64,000 bases of DNA from Brevundimonas terrae (GCF_011761985.1 NZ_JAASQT010000005.1:62001-126000), one strand, 5' to 3'; shown: positions 43,551-53,519, counted from the first letter of the stretch. The notes: generated by a model not told the origin, from the letters alone. Numbers and translations are program-made.

Positions 43551-44300
43551 TCAGCTTTCCGTGTCGTAGGTGACGCCGGTCAGATAAAGGCCGTCCGATG
43601 GTGCAACGGGTCCGCAGCGAATGCGGTCTGCGGCATCGAGGGCGGCCTTGAACTGTTCCGGGCTCCAGCGGCCCAAGCCCACCTCGGCCAGTGATCCGGT
43701 CATGGAGCGGACCTGACGGTGCAGGAAGCTGCGTGCTTCGAACACCAGATGCACTTCGGCCCCGACGCGGGTCACGCGGGCCACATCCATGCTTTTGATC
43801 GGGCTTTGCGCCTGGCACTGGGCATCGCGGAAGGTGGTAAAGTCGTGCTGTCCTAACAGGTACTGGGCCGCGACATGCATCGCCTTGGCATCCAGCTCTT
43901 TCTTCACATGCCAGACATGGCCCTGCTCGATGGCGGGGCGACCGGCACGGTTGAGGATGCGGTACAGATATTTGCGCCCATTGGCGGTGAAACGGGCATG
44001 CCAGTCGTCACTGACGGGCACGCAGTCCAGCACCGAGACCCGCTCAGCCAGCATATGCGCGTTCATGGCGTTCATGACGGTGCGGGCGGGCCAGTCCTTG
44101 TCCAGATCGACATGGCAGGTCTGGCCGGTGGCGTGAACGCCCGTATCGGTGCGGCCCGCCGCAGCAATCCGCACATCCTGACCGCTGAATGCCTTGATGG
44201 CAGCCTCCAGCGCGCCCTGAACCGTCGGCTGGTCCTTCTGGGCCTGAAAGCCGTTATAAGACGCGCCGTCATATTCGACCGTGAAGCGGTAGCGGGGCAT
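43551..44300 (-). CDS. truA: tRNA pseudouridine synthase A
   Basis: The 249-residue protein has the TruA motifs: RYRFTVEYDGASYNGFQAQ at the start, AAGRTDTGVHATGQTCHVD with the catalytic Asp57 in the RTDTGVH motif, and RSFLHRQVRSMTGSL near the end. It forms pseudouridine at 38-40 in the anticodon arm. It is the last gene of the def-orf-fmt-truA operon, 8 bp after fmt. Confidence 0.97.
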   Translation of the reverse strand: MPRYRFTVEYDGASYNGFQAQKDQPTVQGALEAAIKAFSGQDVRIAAAGRTDTGVHATGQTCHVDLDKDWPARTVMNAMNAHMLAERVSVLDCVPVSDDWHARFTANGRKYLYRILNRAGRPAIEQGHVWHVKKELDAKAMHVAAQYLLGQHDFTTFRDAQCQAQSPIKSMDVARVTRVGAEVHLVFEARSFLHRQVRSMTGSLAEVGLGRWSPEQFKAALDAADRIRCGPVAPSDGLYLTGVTYDTES

Positions 44301-44308
44301 GGCTAGGC

Positions 44309-45274
44309 TCAGGCGTGTCGGGTCGAGAAGGCGGAGCCTTCTGATCGCGCCGAACTCAAAATGGTACCAGTGGCGATTTTGAAGCCATTGAGCAGTTCGG
44401 CTGCCGACTGCTGGGCCTTACCTGCACGCTGCACGCGGATTAGGCGCACGGCACCGGTGCCACAGGCAATGGTCAGGTCCTGATCCAGCAGTTCGCCCGC
44501 TTGGCCCGAACCCTCGACGGTTTCGGACAGCAGCGCCTTGATACGGACCAACTCGCCCTCATGCTCGACCTCGAACCACGCGCCGGGGAAGGGCGACAGG
44601 CCACGGATGTGGCAATCCACTTCAGATGCCGAACGGGTCCAGTCGATGCGGGCTTCCGCCGGAGTGATCTTCTTGGCGTAGGTCACTTCGCCGACCTGTT
44701 CGACTTCTTGCGCGCCACCGCGCTCGATGGCGGCAAGGGCGCGGGGCCATAGGGCCGCGCCCGTATGGCTCATACGCTCGGTCAGGGAGGCTGCGGTATC
44801 GGTCGGATAGATGTCCATGACTTCGGACAGGATGATCGCGCCCTCGTCCAGACCTTCGCTCATTCGCATGATCTGGGCAGCGGTCTGTGTGTCACCGGCC
44901 ATGATGGCGCGCTGGATCGGGGCGGCCCCGCGCCAGCGCGGCAGAATCGAACCGTGCAGGTTGAAGCAGCCCAGACGCGGCGCTTCCAGCACTTCGGTTT
45001 TCAGGATCTGGCCATAGGCCACAACGACGGCCGCATCGAGATCAAGTGACTTGAACGTCTCGATGGCGTCATCGGATTTCATGCTTTCGGGCGTGAAGAC
45101 CGGCAGGCCCATGGCCTCGGCAAAGGCATGAACAGGCGAAGGGGTCAGCTTCTGGCCACGACCCTTGGGGCGCGGCGGCTGGGAATAGACGGCAACGATC
45201 TCGTGACCGGCGGCAATCAGCTCGGCCAGTGACGGCACGGCAAATTCGGGGGTTCCCATAAAGGCGAGGCGCAT
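44309..45274 (-). CDS. fmt: Methionyl-tRNA formyltransferase
   Basis: The 321-residue protein starts with [16 protein letters not shown] and has the formyl-transfer core [19 protein letters not shown] with the catalytic Asn/His (SILPRWRG motif) around 108-126, and an OB-like C-terminal domain. It formylates Met-tRNA(fMet) using 10-formyl-tetrahydrofolate, pairing with the deformylase gene upstream. GGAGTC precedes the start. Confidence 0.97.
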   Translation of the reverse strand: MRLAFMGTPEFAVPSLAELIAAGHEIVAVYSQPPRPKGRGQKLTPSPVHAFAEAMGLPVFTPESMKSDDAIETFKSLDLDAAVVVAYGQILKTEVLEAPRLGCFNLHGSILPRWRGAAPIQRAIMAGDTQTAAQIMRMSEGLDEGAIILSEVMDIYPTDTAASLTERMSHTGAALWPRALAAIERGGAQEVEQVGEVTYAKKITPAEARIDWTRSASEVDCHIRGLSPFPGAWFEVEHEGELVRIKALLSETVEGSGQAGELLDQDLTIACGTGAVRLIRVQRAGKAQQSAAELLNGFKIATGTILSSARSEGSAFSTRHA

Positions 45275-45337
45275 AGATGACTCCTTAGCCCGCGCGATTA
45301 TGCGCGGACGCGCCCTGCCTTTAAAGGAAGGTGCGGC

Positions 45338-45550
45338 TTACTGCCAGCGGGTGTGGGTGGAACCGTCCAGATCCCACGCGCCACCGGCGTCCAGAGCGTC
45401 GTCAAAGTCCAGCAGACGATCCAGCAGCAGACCGGCCACCACGCCAATGGCAGCAACGCCCAGAATGGTGGCCGCCGAGGCGACGCCAACCTTTTCGGCG
45501 CGGGTCATCGGGCGGCGGGTGCGGACTTCACGACGTTGGCGACGGGACAT
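45338..45550 (-). CDS. Small membrane protein between def and fmt
   Basis: This 70-residue protein begins [20 protein letters not shown] (very basic) followed by one hydrophobic helix (about 21-43: VGVASAATILGVAAIGVVAGLLL) and an acidic end with DDALDAGGAWDLDGS. Its ATG overlaps the def stop as TGATG, so it is translationally coupled between two formylmethionine-pathway genes. I cannot assign a function. The basic N-terminus suggests cytoplasmic contact with nucleic acid or ribosome, and a C-out orientation is plausible. Confidence 0.75.
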   Translation of the reverse strand: MSRRQRREVRTRRPMTRAEKVGVASAATILGVAAIGVVAGLLLDRLLDFDDALDAGGAWDLDGSTHTRWQ

Positions 45551-46113
45551 CAGGCAGCCATCCTCTGGTGTTTTTTGACCTTGGTAACCGCACGGTCACG
45601 ACGCAGGCGCGACAGGTGGTCGATAAACAGGACACCGTTCAGGTGATCCAGTTCGTGCTGGAAACATACGGCATAAAGACCGTCGATTTCCTCTTCGATC
45701 TTTTCGCCCTGATAGTTCAGGTACGACACGCGCACGCGGGCCGGACGCTCGACCTCGTCATAATAGGACGGCACCGACAGGCAGCCTTCCTCGTAGGTGA
45801 AGGTTTCTTCGGACGACCACAAAATCTCGGGGTTCACAAAGAAGCGCGGATTGCGGGCCGCCAGTTCGGCTTCCTCGCCTTCCAGACCCTCGGCGATTTC
45901 CTTGTCGCCAAGGTCCATCACCACGATGCGGTCCAGCACGCCGATTTGCGGCGCGGCAAGGCCGATGCCGGGGGCGTCGTACATGGTTTCCAGCATGTCA
46001 TCCATCAAGGCGCGGTGCGCGTCAGTCACGCCGCCTTCGACCGATTTTGCAACGGTCTTGAGGATGGCCAGGTCGGCCGGAATGTCGATGGTCAGTATGC
46101 GTCGGATAGCCAT
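45550..46113 (-). CDS. def: Peptide deformylase
   Basis: The 187-residue protein has all three deformylase motifs: GIGLAAPQ at 49-56, EEGCLSVP at 108-115 (metal ligand Cys111) and QHELDHLNG at 152-160 (His153, Glu154, His157). It removes the formyl group from new polypeptides. It heads the operon with the small membrane-protein gene, fmt and truA. A C-terminal basic helix ([14 protein letters not shown]) fits ribosome binding. Confidence 0.98.
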   Translation of the reverse strand: MAIRRILTIDIPADLAILKTVAKSVEGGVTDAHRALMDDMLETMYDAPGIGLAAPQIGVLDRIVVMDLGDKEIAEGLEGEEAELAARNPRFFVNPEILWSSEETFTYEEGCLSVPSYYDEVERPARVRVSYLNYQGEKIEEEIDGLYAVCFQHELDHLNGVLFIDHLSRLRRDRAVTKVKKHQRMAA

Positions 46114-46206
46114 GATCGGGAGGTAGGGTCTGTGGGGGCCAAGGTCAAGAAATGCAGGTCTTGGCCCCGTTATATCACAAAGTGTGTGGCGGAAGTGGCG
46201 CGGCTT

Positions 46207-46620
46207 TTAGCCCTGTACTTCGGGCAGAACGCGCGGCTTGCGGTCTTCGTCGATGGCGACATAGGTGAAAATGCCCTCGGTCACGCGGACACTCTCGATT
46301 TCCGCCTGACCACGCGCGCGTTTCCATGCCTCGACGTGAACACGGATCGAGGTGCGACCCGTATGGATGATGCGGGCATAGATGGTCACTTCGTCGCCGA
46401 TGGTCACCGGCTGGTGGAAGACCATGCCGTCCAGCGCCACAGTGGCGCAGCGGCCACCGGCACGCTCGAACGCAGGGGTCGCGCCGTGCAAGTCCATCTG
46501 GGCCAGCAGCCAGCCACCGAAGATATCACCATCGGGGTTGGTGTCGGCGGGCATGGCGATGATGCGACCATAGGGCTTGGTAGTCGGCAGGCTGGGTGGA
46601 TTGATAGCGTCTGCGGTCAT
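46207..46620 (-). CDS. yciA: YciA-type acyl-CoA thioesterase
   Basis: The 137-residue hotdog-fold protein contains the family motif NPDGDIFGGWLLAQMDLHGA (catalytic Asp/Asn in the NxxGDIFGGWL region, about 28-38) and RTSIRVHVEAWKR. YciA hydrolyses a broad range of acyl-CoAs. It lies 93 bp upstream of def on the same strand, with no obvious terminator between. Confidence 0.92.
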   Translation of the reverse strand: MTADAINPPSLPTTKPYGRIIAMPADTNPDGDIFGGWLLAQMDLHGATPAFERAGGRCATVALDGMVFHQPVTIGDEVTIYARIIHTGRTSIRVHVEAWKRARGQAEIESVRVTEGIFTYVAIDEDRKPRVLPEVQG

Positions 46621-46763
46621 GAGGGGCTTCCGTGAGGCTTTAAGGACAACCGTCCGATATTGCGTTGCAACATGAGCACGGATTTATCCGCAGGCAAATC
46701 ACCTTGGGTATCGGCATGAAACGCCGTCTTGCCGTCAAGGTTGCCACATGCTTGATCGGGGAC

Positions 46764-47087
46764 ATGAAAACAGCCCTCGTCTATCCGCTAGCCGCCATTG
46801 CCGAGATTGCCGGATGCTTTGCCTTCTGGGCATGGCTGAAGCTGGATCGCTCGCCCTTATGGCTGGTGCCGGGGGTATTGAGCCTGATCGCCTTTGCGTG
46901 GCTGTTGACGCTGGTGCCGTCAGATGCCGCAGGGCGCGCCTTTGCCGCCTATGGCGGGGTCTATATCTGTGCGTCTCTGGTCTGGATGGGCGTGGTCGAA
47001 AAGACGACGCCCGACCGCTGGGATATTCTGGGCGGGGCCGTGTGCCTGCTGGGGGCGGCCATCGTGCTGTTCGGACCTAGAGGCTAG
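46764..47087 (+). CDS. ynfA: YnfA-family (UPF0060) small membrane protein
   Basis: The protein has 107 residues from ATG 46764, matching the family length of about 108; the longer reading from 46665 is rejected. It has four membrane helices, the conserved [13 protein letters not shown] start and the [21 protein letters not shown] block, then [23 protein letters not shown]. It is a small-multidrug-resistance-like transporter family. The 3' end overlaps the sirtuin gene by 11 bp (convergent). Confidence 0.94.
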   Translation: MKTALVYPLAAIAEIAGCFAFWAWLKLDRSPLWLVPGVLSLIAFAWLLTLVPSDAAGRAFAAYGGVYICASLVWMGVVEKTTPDRWDILGGAVCLLGAAIVLFGPRG

Positions 47088-47778
47088 CCAGAAATGGCGG
47101 CAGAACCTCAGTGGCCGGACCATAGAGGTGTTCGCCGAACAGGTTGCGCCCCACGGTCGGCTCCAGATTGATCTCGACGGTTCTGGCCCCTGCATAACGG
47201 GCCTGTTCGACAAAGCCTGCGGCCGGATAGACATTTCCCGATGTGCCGATCGACAGGAAGATGTCGCAGCGATCCAGCGCCTCGCTAATGCGGTCCATCC
47301 GTAACGGCATCTCGCCAAACCAGACGATGTGCGGGCGTAAAACCCCTGCCGGATGGTGGGGTGATGTGTGGTGAGGTTCCAGATCATCGGACCAGTCCAT
47401 GACCTTGCCCGTGCAGGTACAGCGCGCCTTTAATAGCTCGCCATGCATGTGGATCAGTTCAAACCCGTCCCGAGGTGTAATGGCCTGATGGGCGCGATCG
47501 TGCAGATCATCGACATTTTGCGTCACCAGCAGGAAATCGCCCTCCCACCGCGCGGCCAGTTCGGCCAGCGCCAGATGGGCGGCATTGGGCGCAACCTTGG
47601 GCAGGAAGGCGCGGCGTTGGTTGTAGAAGTCCTGCACCAAGGCCTGATTGGCGGCAAAGCCTTCCGGCGTGGCCACCTCTTCGACGCGGTGTCCTTCCCA
47701 CAGGCCGTCACTGGCGCGAAAGGTCGGCACGCCGCTCTCGGCGGAAATACCGGCTCCGGTCAGAACAACAAGATTCAT
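47077..47778 (-). CDS. cobB: NAD-dependent protein deacylase, CobB/sirtuin class III-like
   Basis: The protein has 233 residues from ATG 47778 (GGAG 7 bp upstream). Sirtuin motifs are [28 protein letters not shown], and the catalytic His112 in IHMHGEL. Tyr52 and Arg55 in FYNQRR match the class III pair that reads succinyl/malonyl-lysine. The usual zinc module has only one Cys cluster (Cys120 and Cys122), followed by His136, 137, 141 and 142 where the second Cys pair normally lies, so metal binding may be altered. It would remove acyl groups from lysines in the cytoplasm. Confidence 0.93.
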   Translation of the reverse strand: MNLVVLTGAGISAESGVPTFRASDGLWEGHRVEEVATPEGFAANQALVQDFYNQRRAFLPKVAPNAAHLALAELAARWEGDFLLVTQNVDDLHDRAHQAITPRDGFELIHMHGELLKARCTCTGKVMDWSDDLEPHHTSPHHPAGVLRPHIVWFGEMPLRMDRISEALDRCDIFLSIGTSGNVYPAAGFVEQARYAGARTVEINLEPTVGRNLFGEHLYGPATEVLPPFLASL

Positions 47779-47831
47779 GGGGCGGCTCCAGAGCCAGTAG
47801 ATTCGGCAAGACGATAGGATATAGCTATCGC

Positions 47832-49313
47832 ATGTTTTCGTTCGTATCCCGTCTGTCCGCAACGGCCTCGATGGCCTTGGTGGCGCTCGCCCTACCGGTT
47901 ATGGCCCATGCCCAGACTCTGGCCCAGACGCCGGTGGATTTGATTATCCGTGATGCCCGCGTGGTGGATGTAAAGACGGGGCAGGTCGCATCCGATCGTG
48001 CCGTCATCATTTCGGGCGATACGATTATTGCGGTCATGGCCGATGCCGATGTGGCCGGTGCCTATAGCGCCCCTGAAACTGTCGATGTTGATGGCCGCTG
48101 GGTCATGCCGGGCTTGTGGGACAACCACGTCCATTTCGGCGGTGCGGGTCTTGAGGAAGAAAACGCCGATCTGATGCCGCTCTATGTCCTGAATGGTGTG
48201 ACGGGCGTGCGCGATGCGGCGGGCGATCTGGCACAAACGGTTCTGGACTGGCGCGCAAGTCCACCGCGCGCGATTGGCCCGAACCTGTTTACCTCCGGTC
48301 CCAAGATCGAGGGTATTGCCCCCGTCTGGAAGGGGGTGATCGAGACCGGCAGCGAGGCCGATATCGATGCGGCGCTGGATCGTCTTCAGGCGCTGGGCGC
48401 GGACTTTGTGAAGATCACCGACAATACCTTAAAGCCGGAGCTGTTCCTCTATGCCGTGCGCGAAGCCAAGAAGCGCGGCATGAAGACCTCGGGCCATATC
48501 CCGATGAGCCTGACGGTACTGGAAGCCGCAGAAGCGGGCCTATCGACCATCGAGCACCTGAACTATCTGATGAAGGCTGGATCGCGCGACGAGGCGGGTA
48601 TTTCGGCCGATTATCTGGCGGGCAAATATACCTATGCCCAGACCATGGCCCGCTATGCCGAGACCTTTGATCCCGAGGTGGCATTGCGTGTTTATCGCCG
48701 TCTGGCGGAACTGGGCGTGATGGCCTCACCGACCCAGCACGGTTCTTCGACCTTGGCGTGGCTGGACCGTGATGACCACAGCCACGATCCCGAACTGGCC
48801 TATATTGGATCGGGTATTCGCGGCACCTATGGCTGGCGTGTGGAACGCGCCGCACAGGCAACGCCGGAAATGATCGAGGCCCGCCATTTTGTCGAGGCGA
48901 CCACGCTCAAAACCTTCCCGCTGCTGCGCGAGGCAGGTGTGCGGATTCTGGCGGGGACCGATGCCGGGTTCCTGAACTCGTTCAACTATCCGGGCTTTTC
49001 GCTGCATAGCGAGCTGGAACTGTATGTCGCCAACGGCCTGACGCCCCGCGATGCGCTGGAAGCGTCGGTCATCAATGGTCCTGCGCTGCTGGGTAAGTCG
49101 GACCGCTTTGGCGCTGTGGCCGAAGGCAAGGCTGCTGATCTGGTCGTGCTGGATGCCGACCCGCTGGTGGATGTGGCCAATACGCGCCGGATCAATGCGG
49201 TGGTGCGGGCAGGGCGTATTCTGGACCGTGCGGCACTCGATGCTCTGGATGCCGACATCCGTGCGCGGGTGTCGGCCCACGAGGCGGACGCAGCGGCCAA
49301 GGCAGCGAACTAG
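47832..49313 (+). CDS. Exported amidohydrolase-superfamily enzyme
   Basis: The 493-residue protein has a signal peptide ending near VMAHAQTL. The metal site starts with HVH (His99, His101) in GLWDNHVHFGGAG. Further motifs are HIPMSL and the conserved IEHLNYL, then RILAGTDAGFLNS and the C-terminal VVLDADPLVDVANTRRI strand. This is the secreted imidazolonepropionase/dipeptidase-like branch; substrate unknown. It is divergent from the sirtuin gene. Its stop overlaps the stop of the convergent LysR gene by two bases. Confidence 0.9.
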   Translation: MFSFVSRLSATASMALVALALPVMAHAQTLAQTPVDLIIRDARVVDVKTGQVASDRAVIISGDTIIAVMADADVAGAYSAPETVDVDGRWVMPGLWDNHVHFGGAGLEEENADLMPLYVLNGVTGVRDAAGDLAQTVLDWRASPPRAIGPNLFTSGPKIEGIAPVWKGVIETGSEADIDAALDRLQALGADFVKITDNTLKPELFLYAVREAKKRGMKTSGHIPMSLTVLEAAEAGLSTIEHLNYLMKAGSRDEAGISADYLAGKYTYAQTMARYAETFDPEVALRVYRRLAELGVMASPTQHGSSTLAWLDRDDHSHDPELAYIGSGIRGTYGWRVERAAQATPEMIEARHFVEATTLKTFPLLREAGVRILAGTDAGFLNSFNYPGFSLHSELELYVANGLTPRDALEASVINGPALLGKSDRFGAVAEGKAADLVVLDADPLVDVANTRRINAVVRAGRILDRAALDALDADIRARVSAHEADAAAKAAN

Positions 49314-50227
49314 ATGGCGGGTTGAGGTTCTGGGGGCCGGTTGGCTCCCAGATTTTTGGTCCCAAGGCTTTTTTGCAGCCAGTCGATCATGGCCCGCACA
49401 CGCGGCGGGACGTGGCGCGGGTGGGGATGGACAGCCCAGACGCCTTCATCGGGCGGGCGGTGGCTGTCCAGCACCGGCACCAGATGCCCCGCTTTGAGGG
49501 CCTCATTCACATAGAAGTCGGGAAGCTGGCACAGGCCAAGGCCTTGCAGAGCCGCATCCATAACCGCCGTGCCGGAATTGCAGCGCCAGCGACTGTGCGG
49601 GCTAAGGGTGATTTCACGTCCGCCTTCAGTAAAGCGCCACTGGGGCGATGATCCGGTCAGTGTGTCGTGGCTGGCGATTTCCGACAGGTCGCGGGGCGCT
49701 CCGCGTCGTTCCAGATAGTCGGGGCTGGCACACAGGATCAGGGTGCGCGAGGCCAGTTTACGGGCCATCAGGCGCGAGTCTGTCAGATGGCCAAAACGGA
49801 TGGCCAGATCATAGCCTTCGCCCACCATGTCCCGCAGGCGATTATCCAGATCGAGGTCGATCCGCAGTTCGGGATATTGCCGCGCAAAGGCGTTGACGGC
49901 AGGGGCGATGAACCGCTCTCCGTAAGATACCGAACAGGTCATGCGCAAAAGGCCGCGCGGGGCATGGTCGTCGGGCTGGATAGCGGCCAGAGCCTCGTCG
50001 CGCTCGTCGATCAGACGACGGCAACGGGCAAGGAACTCACGCCCCGCATCGGTCAGCTCAACCCGCCGTGTCGTCCGGTGCAGCAGGCGCGTTTGCAAGC
50101 GGTCTTCGAGGCGCGCAATCTCGCGACTAACCGCCGAGGTGGACAGCCCCAGCCGCTTGGCCGCCCCTGAAAAGCTGGCCTGTTCGGCCACAGCCGTAAA
50201 CTCGTCGATACCGTCCCATCTGCTCAT
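49310..50227 (-). CDS. LysR-family transcription regulator
   Basis: The protein has 305 residues from ATG 50227. The helix-turn-helix comprises residues about 15-60: FTAVAEQASFSGAAKRLGLS followed by TSAVSREIARLEDRLQTRLL. An effector domain with RTLILCASPDYLERRG-type segments follows. It is divergent from the formaldehyde dehydrogenase gene, with a shared 176-bp promoter region containing a T-N11-A palindrome (50249-50262), so it likely regulates that cluster. The effector is unknown; no strong ribosome-binding site is visible. Confidence 0.92.
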   Translation of the reverse strand: MSRWDGIDEFTAVAEQASFSGAAKRLGLSTSAVSREIARLEDRLQTRLLHRTTRRVELTDAGREFLARCRRLIDERDEALAAIQPDDHAPRGLLRMTCSVSYGERFIAPAVNAFARQYPELRIDLDLDNRLRDMVGEGYDLAIRFGHLTDSRLMARKLASRTLILCASPDYLERRGAPRDLSEIASHDTLTGSSPQWRFTEGGREITLSPHSRWRCNSGTAVMDAALQGLGLCQLPDFYVNEALKAGHLVPVLDSHRPPDEGVWAVHPHPRHVPPRVRAMIDWLQKSLGTKNLGANRPPEPQPAI

Positions 50228-50248
50228 CGGGACGTTGCAGCAGGATTG

Positions 50249-50262
50249 TTGCCCGTATGCAA
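50249..50262. promoter_or_regulatory. Candidate LysR-type (T-N11-A) operator
   Basis: TTGCCCGTATGCAA is an inverted repeat TTGC-N6-GCAA that satisfies the T-N11-A rule of LysR-type sites. It lies 22 bp upstream of the lysR start and about 142 bp upstream of the dehydrogenase, where autoregulation plus activation would be expected. Inferred from motif and place. Confidence 0.5.
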
Positions 50263-50403
50263 TAATGTTTTGCGGTTGTCGCAGTAGGCGCGAACCCAAA
50301 CGCAGCGTAAAACAACACCAACGCCTGCCACTTACACGGACAATCCCCTCAAGCAGCAAGCCCCCGCGGGGCGAGCGATAGGGACCTCCGGAGGACCTAA
50401 AAA

Positions 50404-51510
<1,107 letters not shown>

Positions 51511-51541
51511 GGCTGGTTGTCAAAAACAACTGACCGTGGCT

Positions 51542-51572
51542 AGTCTTCCCTCAACAACAATGAGGGAAGACT
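51542..51572 (+). promoter_or_regulatory. Perfect hairpin masking the VOC gene ribosome-binding site
   Basis: AGTCTTCCCTCA and its exact complement TGAGGGAAGACT form a 12-bp stem around a 7-base loop. The right arm contains the GAGGGA ribosome-binding site 8 bp before ATG 51576. No T-run follows, so it does not look like a terminator. In RNA form it would hide the ribosome-binding site until the stem opens. Confidence 0.7.
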
Positions 51573-51575
51573 GCC

Positions 51576-51962
51576 ATGTTCTCGCACATCACACTGGGTG
51601 CCAACGACGTCGAGGCGTCGCGTAAATTCTACGACGCCGCGCTGGGGGCCTTGGGCCATCAACCGGGCAATCCCAGTGAAGTGCCGCTGCCGGGTGTCTG
51701 GTATATGACCCCGCGCGGTATGCTGGGGATCGTCAAACCACGCGATGGTCAGGCCGCCTGCCACGCCAATGGCGGCACTGTCGGCTTTGCAGCCCCGACG
51801 CCCGAAGCGGTGGTGGCCTTTGCAGAAGCCGGTGTTGCCGCCGGCGGCACGGCCATTGAAGATCCGGCCGGTCCGCGCACCACGCCGTTTGGTGTCCTGC
51901 ATCTGGCCTACCTGCGCGATCCGTCGGGCAACAAGATTTGCGCGGTCTTCCGCGAAGCCTGA
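51576..51962 (+). CDS. VOC (glyoxalase/bleomycin-resistance)-fold protein
   Basis: The 128-residue protein has the paired beta-alpha-beta-beta-beta modules: FSHITLGANDVEASRKFYDAAL at the start and LAYLRDPSGNKICAVFRE at the end, with His4 and Glu127 in VOC metal-ligand positions. The reaction is unknown; neighbours suggest a role with glutathione adducts or formaldehyde. Translation may be controlled by the hairpin over its ribosome-binding site. It is 65 bp after the dehydrogenase gene. Confidence 0.9.
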   Translation: MFSHITLGANDVEASRKFYDAALGALGHQPGNPSEVPLPGVWYMTPRGMLGIVKPRDGQAACHANGGTVGFAAPTPEAVVAFAEAGVAAGGTAIEDPAGPRTTPFGVLHLAYLRDPSGNKICAVFREA

Positions 51963-51974
51963 TGCGACCTTTGA

Positions 51975-52020
51975 AGGGGAAGGGGCAAACTGTGCTAGGT
52001 TCATCCTTCCCCTCTTTGTT
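51975..52020 (+). terminator. Weak terminator-like hairpin after the VOC gene
   Basis: AGGGGAAGG and CCTTCCCCT form a 9-bp stem around a 21-base loop, followed by CTTTGTT. The loop is long and the T-run interrupted, so it may only reduce read-through to the lipoprotein gene. Confidence 0.4.
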
Positions 52021-52036
52021 CTAAAGGCAGAGTTTC

Positions 52037-52642
52037 GTGGCTTCACTCTTGTTTCGTCGCTGTTCGCTGATGCTGGCGGCTGTATCGGTTCTGGCTCTGG
52101 GCGCATGCAGTCGCCCGCAGGACAAGCCTGTAGCACCGCCATCCGAGGCGGCGGGCACCATCTGGCTGAACGAGGGTGTGGTCCTTTACATGCCCGATCA
52201 GATCATGAAGGCGCGCATCAAGGTTGAAGACCTGTCGCCCTATATGCGGGCCGTCGAGAGCGCCGCCAAAACGGTGGTCGAGGCCCAAACCGGTCAAAAA
52301 GGTACGTCCGGCATGTTGCTGCTGGCCCTGCGTCCCGAAGGCCAGTCCAAGGCCTGGGTGGTGACGGGTGAGCCGCCCATGGCGCAGCCGGTGGCCGATG
52401 CCATGATTGCTGCCACAGAGGCCGTGCCCGCCCCGCCTGTGAACGAGGGGACGGTTCTGGTGGGCATCCAATTCCACGCCTTTGGTGGTGGCACCGCGCC
52501 GGTCAGCTCTGGCCCGCCCATCCCGCGTGACTGGTATTCGCATTTCTCCAAACATGGCGGTCTGCTGGATGACGCCCTGATGGACAAGGTCTGGCCTCAA
52601 GCGGCTGTGGCGCAAAACGAAGCCGAGGAACCGGCCCAATGA
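52037..52642 (+). CDS. Uncharacterised lipoprotein in the formaldehyde cluster
   Basis: The 201-residue protein starts at GTG 52037 (ATG 52070 is an alternative). The signal peptide ends in lipobox LGAC (lipid on about Cys24). The rest is a mixed alpha/beta domain with the segments AGTIWLNEGVVLYMPDQIMKA, MLLLALRPEGQSKAWVVTGEP and GTVLVGIQFHAFGGG. I do not recognise it. Its stop overlaps the fghA start by ATGA, so it is translated together with a formaldehyde enzyme, which is unusual for a lipoprotein. Confidence 0.75.
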   Translation: MASLLFRRCSLMLAAVSVLALGACSRPQDKPVAPPSEAAGTIWLNEGVVLYMPDQIMKARIKVEDLSPYMRAVESAAKTVVEAQTGQKGTSGMLLLALRPEGQSKAWVVTGEPPMAQPVADAMIAATEAVPAPPVNEGTVLVGIQFHAFGGGTAPVSSGPPIPRDWYSHFSKHGGLLDDALMDKVWPQAAVAQNEAEEPAQ

Positions 52643-53475
52643 TGGAAGTTGTCAAAACCCACGCCGTACATGGCGGTACGCTGCGCTATCTGAAGCATGA
52701 CAGCCAAACCACCGGCACACCGATGACGCTGTCGGTATTTGTCCCTGCGGGTACGGGACCGTTTCCGGTGCTGTACTGGCTGTCGGGCCTGACCTGCACC
52801 GAGGACAATTTCACCACCAAGGCGGGCGCATACCAGGCCGCCGCCGCGCATGGCGTGATTATTGTCGCCCCTGACACCTCGCCGCGTGGAGAGGGCGTGG
52901 CCGATGATGAGGCCTATGATCTGGGGCAGGGCGCGGGCTTCTATGTTGATGCCACGCAAAGTCCGTGGGCACCCCATTTCAAAATGGAGTCCTATGTCAC
53001 CGGCGAACTGATCGAAAAGGTCGAGGCACAGTTTCCTGCCAATGGTGTGCGCGGTGTCTCCGGTCACTCGATGGGCGGGCACGGGGCGCTGACACTGGCG
53101 CTGAAATATCCGCACCTGTTCACATCGGTCTCGGCCTTTGCGCCGATCTCGTCGCCGACACGCTGTCCGTGGGGCGAAAAGGCATTCACGGCCTATCTGG
53201 GTGATGACCGCGCCGAATGGGCCAGGCACGATGCGGCCCTGTTGATCGAAGCGGGCGCGGCCAAGGGCCACTATGACGACATACTGGTCGATCAGGGCGA
53301 TGCCGACAGCTTCCTTGAAAACCAGCTTAAGCCGGAACTGCTTTTGGCCGCTGCCGACAAGGCGGGCCAGAAGATCACGGTGCGGATGCAACCGGCCTAT
53401 GACCATTCCTATTTCTTCATGGCCAGTTTCATGGCCGACCATGTGGCGTTCCACGCCGCACGATTGAAGGCCTGA
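52639..53475 (+). CDS. fghA: S-formylglutathione hydrolase
   Basis: The 278-residue alpha/beta hydrolase has the nucleophile Ser144 in GHSMGGHGA, Asp221 in DQGDADSF and His256 in AYDHSYFF, the esterase D triad. It hydrolyses S-formylglutathione to formate and glutathione, completing the pathway begun by the dehydrogenase at 50404. The start ATG (52639) overlaps the stop of the lipoprotein gene; ATG 52642 is next in frame. Confidence 0.97.
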   Translation: MMEVVKTHAVHGGTLRYLKHDSQTTGTPMTLSVFVPAGTGPFPVLYWLSGLTCTEDNFTTKAGAYQAAAAHGVIIVAPDTSPRGEGVADDEAYDLGQGAGFYVDATQSPWAPHFKMESYVTGELIEKVEAQFPANGVRGVSGHSMGGHGALTLALKYPHLFTSVSAFAPISSPTRCPWGEKAFTAYLGDDRAEWARHDAALLIEAGAAKGHYDDILVDQGDADSFLENQLKPELLLAAADKAGQKITVRMQPAYDHSYFFMASFMADHVAFHAARLKA

Positions 53476-53519
53476 TGGTCGGGCTGTTGCCCGCGCACGG
53501 ACAGTGGTAGGAGGGCGTT

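Noticed and set aside
45331..46635. A 434-residue plus-strand frame across def and yciA
   Set aside because: It is opposite two well-supported genes and shows no domain.
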